From the NCBI GenBank assembly GCA_947494205.1, contig CANLUH010000004.1, positions 361,963 to 425,962 of the forward strand: a stretch of DNA of 64,000 nt. Direction: 5' to 3'. Source of the DNA: an uncultured Flavobacteriaceae bacterium. Lineage in GTDB: Bacteria; Bacteroidota; Bacteroidia; Flavobacteriales; Flavobacteriaceae. A program made the translations under genes and the position numbers. Each line of letters opens with the position of its first letter. The stretch's first letter is position 1. The notes beneath the pieces were generated by a model. That model saw nothing but the letters and a program-made list of their open reading frames with translations. It was not told the DNA's origin and did no database searches. Positions 27,116 to 35,556 of this stretch are shown in pieces.

Positions 27116-27898
27116 TTATAAGCATTCAAAATCTTCAACATAGCTAAAAAAGCCTTCTTTACCTTCAAATTCATTTATCTCCATACCATCGAATACCGAA
27201 GTATCTTTCCATCCTACTAAAAACAGCTCTGCATTATCGGTAAGCGCTAATTGATTTGTAATGTTTTCAATTCTACCAGAACGTTTTGGTTCGTTTACAC
27301 CATCTGTAAATAAAACCACCATAATTTTATCGTAATCATCGATATTTGGCTCTTTTAATAGCTTATTAATATGCTCGAATGCTAAATCAATATTTGTAAT
27401 ATCGTTGCCTTTATAAGGTTTATATCCTAAAATACTCTGCTGTAATGTTTTAGATAAAAACGTATTAACTCTACTTGCATTTTTCTTTTTAATCTTATCG
27501 TTTTTAAGCTTTACTTTTTCGTTTGCCTTCTTTTGTTTCCCTTGCTCAGTTAGCGTAGGATTGTCTGACGTTAAAATGTTTTTATAAGGTTTTTGCTTGC
27601 TCACTTTAACTCTAAAAATTTCTTTAGAGTTTGGTGCTGGATTTCCTATTATGGTTGAAGCAAAATAACCATGTCCGTTCTCTGTAATAACGTTTATAAT
27701 ACTTTCGTAATCCTCTTTATTTAATTTCTGAATACTCTCTGAAGAGCCACTTCTATCGTCTCCAAGAATAATCATTATTTTACAATCTGGAATCTCTTCT
27801 TCTGCAACTGCTGTATGTGCTTTTGAAGGTGAATCGACACAAGAAAAAATAAATAAAAAGAGTAAACTCGTTAAGAAAAAGTGTTTGTTAATAGTCAT
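27116..27898 (-). CDS. vWA-domain lipoprotein
   Basis: A predicted lipoprotein (lipobox FIFSC, Cys at about residue 20) carrying a vWA-like domain with a complete MIDAS set: DDRSGSS (DxSxS), a Thr in YKGNDITNIDLAFEHI, and LFTDGVNEP. A Lys-rich insertion (GKQKKANEKVKLKNDKIKKKN, here split as EKVKLKNDKIKKK) separates the first and second parts. vWA domains bind partner proteins through a divalent metal. The next gene, 22 nt away, is a four-helix membrane protein, the probable partner. No relation to the Bat vWA proteins beyond the fold. Confidence 0.7.
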   Translation of the reverse strand: MTINKHFFLTSLLFLFIFSCVDSPSKAHTAVAEEEIPDCKIMIILGDDRSGSSESIQKLNKEDYESIINVITENGHGYFASTIIGNPAPNSKEIFRVKVSKQKPYKNILTSDNPTLTEQGKQKKANEKVKLKNDKIKKKNASRVNTFLSKTLQQSILGYKPYKGNDITNIDLAFEHINKLLKEPNIDDYDKIMVVLFTDGVNEPKRSGRIENITNQLALTDNAELFLVGWKDTSVFDGMEINEFEGKEGFFSYVEDFECL

Positions 27899-28204
27899 TG
27901 GTTGTAAGTTTATGCTAATATATGTAATAAAAAGTAACTGAATGTTACACTATTTAATCAATAGAAGATATATTGTGAGTCCATCTTAACACATTTTATC
28001 TCATTTTTGGTTAAAAATAAAAAGTCAACATGAGTTCATTCTAAAAAATAACTTCTTCTTATTTTTGCAACATGAGTTCAACATAAATAAAAACATAAAA
28101 CGTTATATTTTATGTCGGGTTGAGCGCAGTCGAAACATATTATTCTATAAAATCTTTCGACTATAGCTTGCCTTGAATTCATGATTATAGTATTACTAAT
28201 TTAA
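27899..28204. other. Regulatory-looking intergenic region with direct and inverted repeats
   Basis: Two identical 13-bp direct repeats, CAACATGAGTTCA, lie at 28026-28038 and 28068-28080, start-to-start 42 bp apart, with a weaker TGAGT-containing copy near 27974. A -7-like box TATTTTTG (28060-28067) abuts the second repeat. Further right, AGTCGAAA (28128-28135) and TTTCGACT (28155-28162) are inverted; GAGCGCAGTCGAAA is, from memory, a word often seen in flavobacterial intergenic repeats. Confidence 0.45.
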
Positions 28205-28210
28205 ATGAGA

Positions 28211-28228
28211 CTCCTGTTTTCACAGGAG
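28211..28228 (+). repeat. TTTC-loop hairpin before a start codon (copy A)
   Basis: CTCCTGT-TTTC-ACAGGAG, a perfect 7-bp stem, ends 6 nt before ATG 28235. The 3' arm contains AGGAG, which could serve as a Shine-Dalgarno sequence when the stem opens. Confidence 0.6.
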
Positions 28229-28234
28229 ATGAAT

Positions 28235-28630
28235 ATGAAAAAAGATATCGAAATTCCAAAAGTAGAAGATGTATATATTGCAGTAGTTAATGAGTATAAT
28301 GATATTTATAAAACACAGGATTGGAATGCTTATATTATAAATGACAAAACAGAGGATTTAGATATTATTATAATAGTTACTAATGGGTATTCTGAAGATA
28401 AAATTACGTCCACATTTCGTAAAAAACTAGATAAGCTTCCCGCTAAAAGCTATGCAAAAATAGAATTAATGCAGGAAGAATTATTTGCACTTAATAACCA
28501 GTTTAAAGTGTCTTTTTTTCAAGGCAATCAAATGTTTGATAAAACGTACTTATTTAGAAAAAACACGATTAATTTAAAAGCGTTACAACCCATTCCTTTA
28601 ATGGAAGCAAGAGGGGTTTTAGTGAAATAA
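28235..28630 (+). CDS. Conserved flavobacterial hypothetical protein
   Basis: A 131-residue cytosolic protein starting MKKDIEIPKVEDVYIAVV. ATG 28205 and 28229 are also in frame, but 28205 would put the hairpin 28211-28228 inside the coding region, and homologues as I remember them begin MKKDIEIPKV. In some databases this family carries the label phenylalanyl-tRNA synthetase subunit alpha, which the sequence does not support: there are no class II synthetase motifs. The region LPAKSYAKIELMQEELFALNNQF looks like a conserved core. Function unknown. Confidence 0.75.
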   Translation: MKKDIEIPKVEDVYIAVVNEYNDIYKTQDWNAYIINDKTEDLDIIIIVTNGYSEDKITSTFRKKLDKLPAKSYAKIELMQEELFALNNQFKVSFFQGNQMFDKTYLFRKNTINLKALQPIPLMEARGVLVK

Positions 28631-28741
28631 TATATTTATATTACAATTCACTAAGCTAAAAATACCATTCACTATTTTTTATTTTTATAGCATACATACT
28701 TGGCTAATATTTGTGTCATCAATATCAAAAAACAATCACTT

Positions 28742-30172
28742 ATGAACACATTTTTAAAAGCATTTAAGTATGCCAGTATTATTAGCTTATTTCTAACTCT
28801 TGTAAAAAAATTAGTAGCACTATTAGTAGCAGATCCCTTATACACTTCTCCTGACTACATAGGTCTATTTTTTGAGGCTATTCCAATTTTTATTCCTTGT
28901 TTTTTTTCCATCTATTTCTATAGACAAAAAATTTTATCGAGTATAAAAAATATAATTATATTTCTCGCAAAATCAATAGTGATTTCTTCTGCTTTCACTT
29001 ATATCTTCGATTCTTTACATTCTTTTGATTTTTATTCTCAAGCACCATCAAAACTCTACTTTCTTTCACTTCGTACAATTATATCTAACATAATCATAAT
29101 AATCTTTAGCACATTAATCTATTATTTAGTTGCCGAAAAATCTTTATTAAACAAAGAAACTAAAAAGGTTGTTTTTCCTATTAAAAATGTAATACTCATA
29201 TACGTTGTTATTAGCCTATTATATATGTTTTTTATATATAGAGAGAATATCACCAATCAATATCTCCTAATTATCTTATTAGGATTATTAGCTTCTCTTT
29301 CAATATATATTATCATTAACTACTGTAAAGGCCAACATTTAAATAAGAACACAAAAATAACGCTATACACCATTACGTATCTTTTTAATATTATCTTAAT
29401 TCCAATCTTATTTCGTTATTTAGTTTCTTTTTTATACCCTTTGGAGGGTCCAAAAGGAGGTGTTTTAGAAATAATCCATGCTTTTACAATAGGTATTAAT
29501 CTAATGATTATTATACAATACTACTTAACAATAACCGTAGCTATTCATTTCTATTATATCTACTTAGTAAACAAACAAGAAAAGGAAAAATTAAAACAAA
29601 TAGGAGTAACCGCATCTTTAAAATACCAGCAATTAAAAGCACAATTAAGTCCTCATTTTCTATTTAATAATATTAGTGTATTAACAGGGCTTATAGAAGA
29701 AGACCAAACGAAAGCTATACATTTTTCAGAAAATTTATCCAATATCTACCGATATTTTTTAGACCAAGAAAAACAAGATATAGTAACTTTAAAAGAAGAA
29801 ATGATCTTTGCTCGCAAATATTTAGATCTTTTAAAAGTAAGATACGAAAATGCATTAACTGTAAACAATATTGTTATTAACAGTGAAGACTATTATATTT
29901 TACCAATGGCATTACAACAGGTTTTTGAAAACGTTATTAAACATAATGAAATTAGTATAGAACAGCATTTAACTATAGACATAAGTAACGACAAAGAATA
30001 TCTTACTATTACAAATACTATTAACCCAAAAATAAACCCGCAAGCAAGCTCACAAACAGGTTTAGAAAACATTATTAATCGCTATTCCTTTTTTACAGAT
30101 AAAAAAGTCATTGTTACTAAAGACACAACAAATTATACTATTAAATTACCTTTATTAAAAATTGAAGCTTAA
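28742..30172 (+). CDS. LytS-type membrane sensor histidine kinase
   Basis: A 476-residue sensor with about eight hydrophobic helices in the first 270 residues and no other input domain. The C-terminal kinase is of the His_kinase (LytS/YpdA) type: LKAQLSPHFLFNNISVLTGLI with the phospho-acceptor His near 304, LSNIYRYFLDQ, and an ATP-binding part LPMALQQVFENVIKHNEI and GLENIINRYSFF. ATG 28742 is used; an upstream TTG would add 14 residues. The stop overlaps the start of the LytTR regulator by 1 nt (TAATG), so they are a cognate pair. Confidence 0.9.
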   Translation: MNTFLKAFKYASIISLFLTLVKKLVALLVADPLYTSPDYIGLFFEAIPIFIPCFFSIYFYRQKILSSIKNIIIFLAKSIVISSAFTYIFDSLHSFDFYSQAPSKLYFLSLRTIISNIIIIIFSTLIYYLVAEKSLLNKETKKVVFPIKNVILIYVVISLLYMFFIYRENITNQYLLIILLGLLASLSIYIIINYCKGQHLNKNTKITLYTITYLFNIILIPILFRYLVSFLYPLEGPKGGVLEIIHAFTIGINLMIIIQYYLTITVAIHFYYIYLVNKQEKEKLKQIGVTASLKYQQLKAQLSPHFLFNNISVLTGLIEEDQTKAIHFSENLSNIYRYFLDQEKQDIVTLKEEMIFARKYLDLLKVRYENALTVNNIVINSEDYYILPMALQQVFENVIKHNEISIEQHLTIDISNDKEYLTITNTINPKINPQASSQTGLENIINRYSFFTDKKVIVTKDTTNYTIKLPLLKIEA

Positions 30173-30915
30173 TGAGAGTAGTCATTATAGAAGATGAATT
30201 ACCATCAAGTAGAAAACTTGAGCGTATGCTAAGTGATTTTAATTATGAAATTACAACAACACTCGTCTCTGTAAAATCTGCAATTAAATGGTTTAAAACA
30301 CAACCACATCCCGATTTGTTGTTTTTAGATATTCAATTATCCGATGGGTTGTGTTTTGAAATCTTTAGCGCTGTAGATATTAAAAGCCCTATAGTATTTA
30401 CTACCGCTTTTAGTGAGTATAGTATAAAAGCTTTCGATTACAATAGCATTTCTTACCTATTAAAACCAATACAAAAACCACAGCTTAAAAAAGCTATAGA
30501 AAAAGCAAAAACATTTCATGATAACGAAAAAGAACTATTTGCATTAAAAGCTGCATTAGAAAACCAAAAAATAGCTTCGTACAAAACGAAGTTTGCGGTT
30601 AAAGTGGGTAAAAAAATAAAACTAATACATACTGAAGCTATTGAATGCTTTTTTAGCTTAGATAATGCTACCTATTTAAGAACAGACACCTCTAGCTATA
30701 TTATTAATTCAGCTTTAACGCTACTTGAAGAAGAATTAAATCCTGATGTGTTTTTTCAAGTTAATCGAAAATTCATTATTAATATGACAGCCATAAAAAA
30801 CATAGTCTCGTATACTAATAATAGGCTTAAAGTAACATTAAATAATTATAGTGAGTTAGATATTATTGTAAGCAGAGAACGTACTAAAGCATTTAAAGAG
30901 TGGTTAGACAAATAG
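30172..30915 (+). CDS. LytTR-family response regulator
   Basis: A 247-residue regulator: receiver domain with the acidic pair ED (7-8), phospho-acceptor Asp53 (LLFLDIQLSDG), Thr/Ser switch FTTAFSEYSIKAF and Lys in YLLKPIQK. The LytTR DNA-binding domain starts near 140 (KTKFAVKVGKKIKLIHTEAIECFF) and contains FFQVNRKFIINMTAI. It is coupled to the sensor kinase. Only 1 nt separates it from the convergent RNase H gene. Confidence 0.92.
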   Translation: MRVVIIEDELPSSRKLERMLSDFNYEITTTLVSVKSAIKWFKTQPHPDLLFLDIQLSDGLCFEIFSAVDIKSPIVFTTAFSEYSIKAFDYNSISYLLKPIQKPQLKKAIEKAKTFHDNEKELFALKAALENQKIASYKTKFAVKVGKKIKLIHTEAIECFFSLDNATYLRTDTSSYIINSALTLLEEELNPDVFFQVNRKFIINMTAIKNIVSYTNNRLKVTLNNYSELDIIVSRERTKAFKEWLDK

Positions 30916-30916
30916 C

Positions 30917-31555
30917 TTATTTCCTACCAAAATCGGCAGGAATTTCGCCCCAAGCTTTTGTTTCCCACTTTACAATAGTTGTGGTATAAGTATTATTTTT
31001 AAGCCAAATTTCGGCACGGTCTACTAAATCGTAAACAGGTTTGTTTTTAGCATTACGCTCTAATTTAGAGTTGCACTTTTTTTTACGTACCCAACTCATT
31101 GCTGTTCTAGAATCTGTGTAGATAATACGTTCGCTTTTATGCTTTTTAAGAAAACTTAATCCATGTACTAAAGCTAAAAATTCACCAATATTATTGGTAC
31201 CTTGATCAAAAGGTCCTTGAATAAATAGCTGTTTCTTACTTTTAGTATCTACGCCACGATATTCCATAATACCAGGATTTCCACTAGAAGCGGCATCAAC
31301 AGCAATAGAATTATAATTAGGTTGTCCTATTTTTTGAAGTTGTTGTGCTGTTAACTCACTTTTAAAGCTTTTATTCTTTCCTATATAATCAAAATAATTC
31401 CCCTCTAAAGCTTTTTTAGCAGCTTCTAAAGAATCGAAAGACTTGTATTGTGCGCCTTGAAAATCTTTAATTTGCTTCTTACAAATATTCCATTTTTCAA
31501 AAACACCAGTTTTGTGTCCTTTCCAAACCGTATAGTATTTTTTCTTTTTAGACAT
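30917..31555 (-). CDS. rnhA: Ribonuclease HI with N-terminal viroplasmin-like domain
   Basis: Cleaves RNA in RNA-DNA hybrids. The N-terminal hybrid-binding (viroplasmin/caulimovirus) domain is seen as KYYTVWKGHKTGVFEKWNICKKQIKDFQGAQYKSF (in part YYTVWKGHKTGVFEKW). The catalytic domain follows: first Asp in NSIAVDAASSGNPG, Glu in GTNNIGEFLALVHGL, Asp in RIIYTDSRTAMSW, and C-terminal KWETKAWGEIPADFGR. Length of 212 fits this two-domain type. Its start lies 12 nt downstream of another hairpin of the YTTC-loop type (31568-31579). It is convergent with the LytTR gene. Confidence 0.92.
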   Translation of the reverse strand: MSKKKKYYTVWKGHKTGVFEKWNICKKQIKDFQGAQYKSFDSLEAAKKALEGNYFDYIGKNKSFKSELTAQQLQKIGQPNYNSIAVDAASSGNPGIMEYRGVDTKSKKQLFIQGPFDQGTNNIGEFLALVHGLSFLKKHKSERIIYTDSRTAMSWVRKKKCNSKLERNAKNKPVYDLVDRAEIWLKNNTYTTTIVKWETKAWGEIPADFGRK

Positions 31556-31567
31556 TCTTTGTCATTT

Positions 31568-31579
31568 CCGCGAAGGCGG
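31568..31579 (-). repeat. CTTC-loop hairpin before a start codon (copy D)
   Basis: Minus strand: CCGC-CTTC-GCGG within GATTACCGCCTTCGCGGAAA, 12 nt before the rnhA start. A shorter stem than copies A-C. Confidence 0.5.
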
Positions 31580-31611
31580 TAATCTTTTAATTTATATATT
31601 TAAAATTCTTT

Positions 31612-31931
31612 TTATATAGGATTTTCTACTTGACTAATTTCTCTTAAAAGACTTGCCAATCTATCAAAATCAACATAAGTACAAGGTCTTTCTTCATCTG
31701 CGATTAATTTCCTCAACTCATTTAAATCATCTCCCAAATCCCCTAAATCAATTTCCGAAGCAGAAAACCAGTCTTCAGGAGTACTAAATGTATTCCATTT
31801 TTCAGTAGATATTAATCTGTAAGCACTTGTTTTAATATTAATAGCTCCTTCTTTACCTTTTTTTCAGCTTCATGTTTATCGATAACTCGGCTAAATAAAA
31901 ACTTCAATTCAGAAACTTTAATATTGTTCAT
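31612..31931 (-). pseudogene. Frameshifted small gene (about 106 codons) with an A AAA AAG slip site
   Basis: Reading from ATG 31929-31931, the frame MNNIKVSELKFLFSRVID continues to a stop at 31812-31814 (39 codons). A second open frame without its own start codon covers the rest to 31612 (AINIKTSAYRLISTEKWNTF then LGDDLNELRKLIADEERP). The two join at a run of seven A on the coding strand (31858-31864): adding one A restores one 106-residue acidic protein. The zero-frame codons at the run are GAA AAA AAG, which contain the heptamer A AAA AAG, the classic -1 slippage site, and a -1 shift gives exactly the second frame. It may be a pseudogene, a sequencing indel or a programmed frameshift. Family not recognised. 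It lies 8 nt after purN, same strand. Confidence 0.7.
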
Positions 31932-31939
31932 AATATTGA

Positions 31940-32503
31940 CTATTTAAGTAGCTCCTCAACCACCTTTGGAAAGTGTTCCATTTCCAATTTGTGGATTTTT
32001 GCAGCTACATCTTGGGCAGAATCTGTAGATGACACGTCACATTTTGCTTGAAAAATGATTGCACCTTCATCATAATGCTCATTTACGTAATGAATTGTTA
32101 TCCCTGTTTCTTTTTCTTTTTGTGCCACAACAGCTTCATGAACATGCATCCCATACATCCCTTTTCCACCAAATTTAGGAAGCAATGCAGGATGTACATT
32201 TATCACTTTATTAGGGAATTCGTTAATAATATGTTCAGGAAACTTCCATAAAAACCCAGCAAGAATAATTAAATCTGGCTTTGCTAACTTTAAAATATTA
32301 AGTACATCTTCTGTACCTGTAAAAGCTGTTCTATTAAAAGATAATGCGCTAACTTTCAGTTTTTTACACCTATCCAATACTTTGGCATGAGGATTGTTAG
32401 TAAGAACTTGAATGACAGAAGCATTATCTCTGTTGTGAAAAAACTTAATTAAATTTTCAGCATTAGTTCCACCTCCGGAAGCAAAAATTACAATACGTTT
32501 CAT
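31940..32503 (-). CDS. purN: Phosphoribosylglycinamide formyltransferase (GART)
   Basis: Third step of purine synthesis: transfers a formyl group from 10-formyltetrahydrofolate to GAR. Of normal size (187 residues), with the N-terminal RIVIFASGGGTNAENLI, the folate-site LAGFLWKFP, the catalytic Asn-His pair in VINVHPALLPKFGGKGMYG, and catalytic Asp in YDEGAIIFQ. It is divergent from acpP, a gene order typical for Flavobacteriaceae. The small frameshifted gene follows it closely. Confidence 0.95.
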   Translation of the reverse strand: MKRIVIFASGGGTNAENLIKFFHNRDNASVIQVLTNNPHAKVLDRCKKLKVSALSFNRTAFTGTEDVLNILKLAKPDLIILAGFLWKFPEHIINEFPNKVINVHPALLPKFGGKGMYGMHVHEAVVAQKEKETGITIHYVNEHYDEGAIIFQAKCDVSSTDSAQDVAAKIHKLEMEHFPKVVEELLK

Positions 32504-32627
32504 TTTACAGACTATAATGTTAAAATTCTTCGAACAAAAAAAAGAATAATTATTAACAATTACGGGGTAAAAGCCAATAACTTAAACTTTATTTAGTAAT
32601 TTAGAAACACATTTTCACAGTAAACTG

Positions 32628-32656
32628 TTGTTTTAAAATAAAGTTTTTTATTTTTG
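32628..32656 (+). promoter_or_regulatory. acpP promoter
   Basis: A TTG box (32628-32630), an 18-nt spacer and TATTTTTG (32649-32656) fit the Bacteroidota primary-sigma consensus. The predicted transcript starts about 25 nt before the acpP ATG. Confidence 0.7.
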
Positions 32657-32686
32657 CGTCTTAATTAAAACTAAAAAATTAAAATT

Positions 32687-32923
32687 ATGTCAGACATTGC
32701 ATCAAGAGTAAAAGCGATAATCGTAGACAAATTAGGAGTGGATGAAAACGAAGTTGTAACTGAAGCAAGCTTCACAAACGACTTAGGAGCAGATTCATTA
32801 GATACTGTAGAGTTAATTATGGAATTCGAAAAAGAATTCGATATTCAAATTCCAGATGACCAAGCAGAAAACATTGCAACAGTAGGTCAAGCAGTTTCTT
32901 ATATTGATACTGCAAAAAAATAA
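32687..32923 (+). CDS. acpP: Acyl carrier protein
   Basis: Carries growing fatty acyl chains on a 4'-phosphopantetheine arm attached to Ser37 in [12 protein letters not shown]. 78 residues, acidic, four-helix ACP pattern ([34 protein letters not shown]). It heads the operon acpP-fabF-rnc with its own strong promoter and lies 12 nt before fabF. Confidence 0.97.
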   Translation: MSDIASRVKAIIVDKLGVDENEVVTEASFTNDLGADSLDTVELIMEFEKEFDIQIPDDQAENIATVGQAVSYIDTAKK

Positions 32924-32935
32924 GCACTAAAATTT

Positions 32936-34186
32936 ATGGAACTTAAGCGAGTTGTAGTTACAGGACTAGGAGCACTTACGCCAATTGGAAACACCAAGGA
33001 TGAATACTGGGATGCTCTAATTAATGGAAGAAGTGGCGCTGCGCCTATAACTTATTTTGATACTGAAAAGTTCAAAACTAAATTCGCTTGTGAGTTAAAA
33101 AACTTTAACGTGACCGATTTCATTCATAGGAAAGACGCACGTAAAATGGACAGGTTTACACAGTACGCAATGGTCGCATCCGATGAGGCTATTGCGGACT
33201 CTAACCTAGATTTAGATACCGTTAACAAACTACGAGTTGGCGTTATCTGGGGAGCAGGAATTGGAGGTTTAGAAACATTTCAAAACGAAGTATTAAACTT
33301 TGCAGAAGGAGATGGAACACCTAGATTTAATCCATTCTTTATCCCAAAAATGATTGCAGATATCGCTCCAGGAAACATTTCTATAAAAAATGGTTTCATG
33401 GGACCTAACTATACAACCGTATCTGCATGTGCCTCTTCTGCTAACGCCATGATAGATGCCTTAAACTATATTCGTTTAGGACATTGTGACGTTATTGTAA
33501 CAGGAGGAAGTGAAGCAGCAGTTACTATTGCAGGAATGGGAGGTTTTAATGCTATGCATGCCTTATCTACTAGAAATGAAAGTCCAGAAACAGCCTCGAG
33601 ACCTTTTGATGGAACCAGAGATGGTTTTGTATTAGGAGAAGGTGCTGGAGCAATTATTCTAGAAGAATATGAGCACGCAAAAGCTAGAGGCGCTAAAATT
33701 TATGCAGAAGTTTTAGGTGGCGGATTATCATCTGATGCGCACCACATGACTGCACCACACCCAGAAGGTATTGGTGTTGTTGCAGTAATGCAAAACTGTC
33801 TACAAAATGCTGGTTTAAAACCAGAAGATGTAGATCACATTAACACACACGGTACTTCTACACCATTAGGAGACGTTGCCGAGTTAAAAGCTATTTCGCA
33901 AGTTTTTGGAGATCACGCCAAAAACATAAATATTAATTCTACAAAGTCTATGACGGGGCATTTGTTGGGAGCTGCAGGAGCTATAGAGTCTATTGCCTCT
34001 ATATTAGCTATGGAGCACGGTATAGTGCCACCAACAATAAACCATACAACTATAGACGAAAACATAGACCCAGAATTAAATTTAACACTTAACAAAGCAC
34101 AAAAAAGAGATGTTAAAGTCGCCATGAGTAATACTTTTGGATTTGGAGGACATAACGCTTGTGTATTATTCAAAAAACTAGATTAA
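32936..34186 (+). CDS. fabF: Beta-ketoacyl-ACP synthase II
   Basis: Elongation condensing enzyme of fatty acid synthesis. The Cys-His-His triad is visible: TVSACASSANAM (Cys about 165), HINTHGTSTPLGD and INSTKSMTGHLLGAAGAIE. The C-terminal SNTFGFGGHNACVLF is typical. 416 residues is the normal length. It sits between acpP and rnc and is cotranscribed. Confidence 0.97.
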   Translation: MELKRVVVTGLGALTPIGNTKDEYWDALINGRSGAAPITYFDTEKFKTKFACELKNFNVTDFIHRKDARKMDRFTQYAMVASDEAIADSNLDLDTVNKLRVGVIWGAGIGGLETFQNEVLNFAEGDGTPRFNPFFIPKMIADIAPGNISIKNGFMGPNYTTVSACASSANAMIDALNYIRLGHCDVIVTGGSEAAVTIAGMGGFNAMHALSTRNESPETASRPFDGTRDGFVLGEGAGAIILEEYEHAKARGAKIYAEVLGGGLSSDAHHMTAPHPEGIGVVAVMQNCLQNAGLKPEDVDHINTHGTSTPLGDVAELKAISQVFGDHAKNININSTKSMTGHLLGAAGAIESIASILAMEHGIVPPTINHTTIDENIDPELNLTLNKAQKRDVKVAMSNTFGFGGHNACVLFKKLD

Positions 34187-34193
34187 AGCTCGA

Positions 34194-34940
34194 ATGAAAC
34201 GCATTCGAAACATATTCGGTACTCGTTCTAAAGACAACGGGGACTTCTTTATGGCCATTTCTAAAATTTTAGGCTTCAAACCTAAAAATTTAAAACATTT
34301 CGAAACTGCGTTTACACATCGTTCTATGAACATAAAAAACAGTCAAGGACATACTGTTAATTATGAACGACTAGAATTTTTGGGCGATGCCATGCTAAGT
34401 GCAGTAATAGCAAACCATTTATACTTAGAAGTTCCTAGCGGAGACGAAGGCTATTTAACAAAAATGCGATCTAAAGTAGTGAGTAGAGAACATTTAAACG
34501 AGTTAGGTCGTGGTTTAGGACTTATAGACTTAGTACAAAGTAAAATCCCAAAAGGTCAATTTGGAGATAATATACATGGTAATCTGTTTGAAGCTCTTGT
34601 GGGTGCTATTTACTTAGATAGAGACTATAAATACTGCGAAAAATTTATCTATAAGCGCGTCATCACACCCTATGTAGATATAGAAAAACTAGAAGGTAAA
34701 GTAATAAGCTATAAAAGTTTATTAATAGAATGGTGCCAAAAGGAGAAAAAAACCTTCAACTACAATGTTTATGAAGACACGGGAAACGACAATACCCGTC
34801 ATTTTTCTGTAAAATTATCTATAAACGAAAAAATAGTATCTAAGGCGAGAGCTACTTCAAAAAAGAAAGCCGAAGAAAAAGCCTCTAAACGCGCCTTCTT
34901 TGTCTTTCAAAATCAGATATCTAAAACCCTTTTAATGTAA
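34194..34940 (+). CDS. rnc: Ribonuclease III
   Basis: Double-stranded RNA endonuclease that processes rRNA precursors. The nuclease signature NYERLEFLGDAMLSAVIANHLY (seen as ERLEFLGDAMLSAV) and the second metal-binding region GNLFEALVGAIYLDRDY are present; a double-stranded RNA-binding domain covers about 175-240 (YKSLLIEWCQKEKKTFNYNV, then SKKKAEEKASKRAF). It starts 8 nt after fabF. Confidence 0.95.
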   Translation: MKRIRNIFGTRSKDNGDFFMAISKILGFKPKNLKHFETAFTHRSMNIKNSQGHTVNYERLEFLGDAMLSAVIANHLYLEVPSGDEGYLTKMRSKVVSREHLNELGRGLGLIDLVQSKIPKGQFGDNIHGNLFEALVGAIYLDRDYKYCEKFIYKRVITPYVDIEKLEGKVISYKSLLIEWCQKEKKTFNYNVYEDTGNDNTRHFSVKLSINEKIVSKARATSKKKAEEKASKRAFFVFQNQISKTLLM

Positions 34941-35067
34941 TATATAAACTATTTATAGTATTACTTAAAAAGCTAACAATACTATAACGTTTGCGTAACT
35001 ATTTCGTGCAAAATTGTGTAATAGTAAGGCTTTTATGTGCTATATTTACAATTAATTCTAGCAATAA

Positions 35068-35556
35068 ATGGCGATTCGTAAACTCGTTTTAGATGACTTT
35101 TTAGAAACAGAAGTATATACTTTAATTGGTATACATTGCACTATAGAAGACTACAGATTAGCATATCTTTTAAATAAGGCATTACAAATAAACCTTAGCA
35201 GAAAACCAAAAGATTTAGACAACTGTAACCTTAAAACTACGTATCCAATTTACGAGTGGGAAAACCCAGCACAATTAGCCACATGGAATTTAGTAGCTAA
35301 CAGTTGTAAGGTAAAAAGTGACCCAGACACTAATACTTTAAATTCGCTATTTAATGCGCAGCAAGCTAGTACCAAAGTATACCATTTGGTACCAGAATAC
35401 AAAAAAGTAAACTATTTATTAAAAATAGAAAATGAGTTAAGTAGCAATAGAGAAAAACTCATTTTAAACAATATACTAAACATACCACAAGTTGTAACCG
35501 CCTATACTATAGACGCAGAACAACTTAAATCGAAAGACAATTTAATATTTTACTAA
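35068..35556 (+). CDS. IPExxxVDY family protein
   Basis: A 162-residue protein of unknown function found between rnc and pyk in flavobacteria. The family is named for a C-terminal IPExxxVDY motif; here the corresponding stretch reads NIPQVVTAYTID, so the motif has diverged. N-terminal MAIRKLVLDDFLETEVYTLIGIHC is typical. Its stop overlaps the pyk start (TAATG). Confidence 0.8.
   Translation: MAIRKLVLDDFLETEVYTLIGIHCTIEDYRLAYLLNKALQINLSRKPKDLDNCNLKTTYPIYEWENPAQLATWNLVANSCKVKSDPDTNTLNSLFNAQQASTKVYHLVPEYKKVNYLLKIENELSSNREKLILNNILNIPQVVTAYTIDAEQLKSKDNLIFY

Noticed and set aside
28235..28630. Second phenylalanyl-tRNA synthetase alpha subunit
   Set aside because: The family is sometimes so labelled, but there are no class II synthetase motifs and the true pheS is at 24849.
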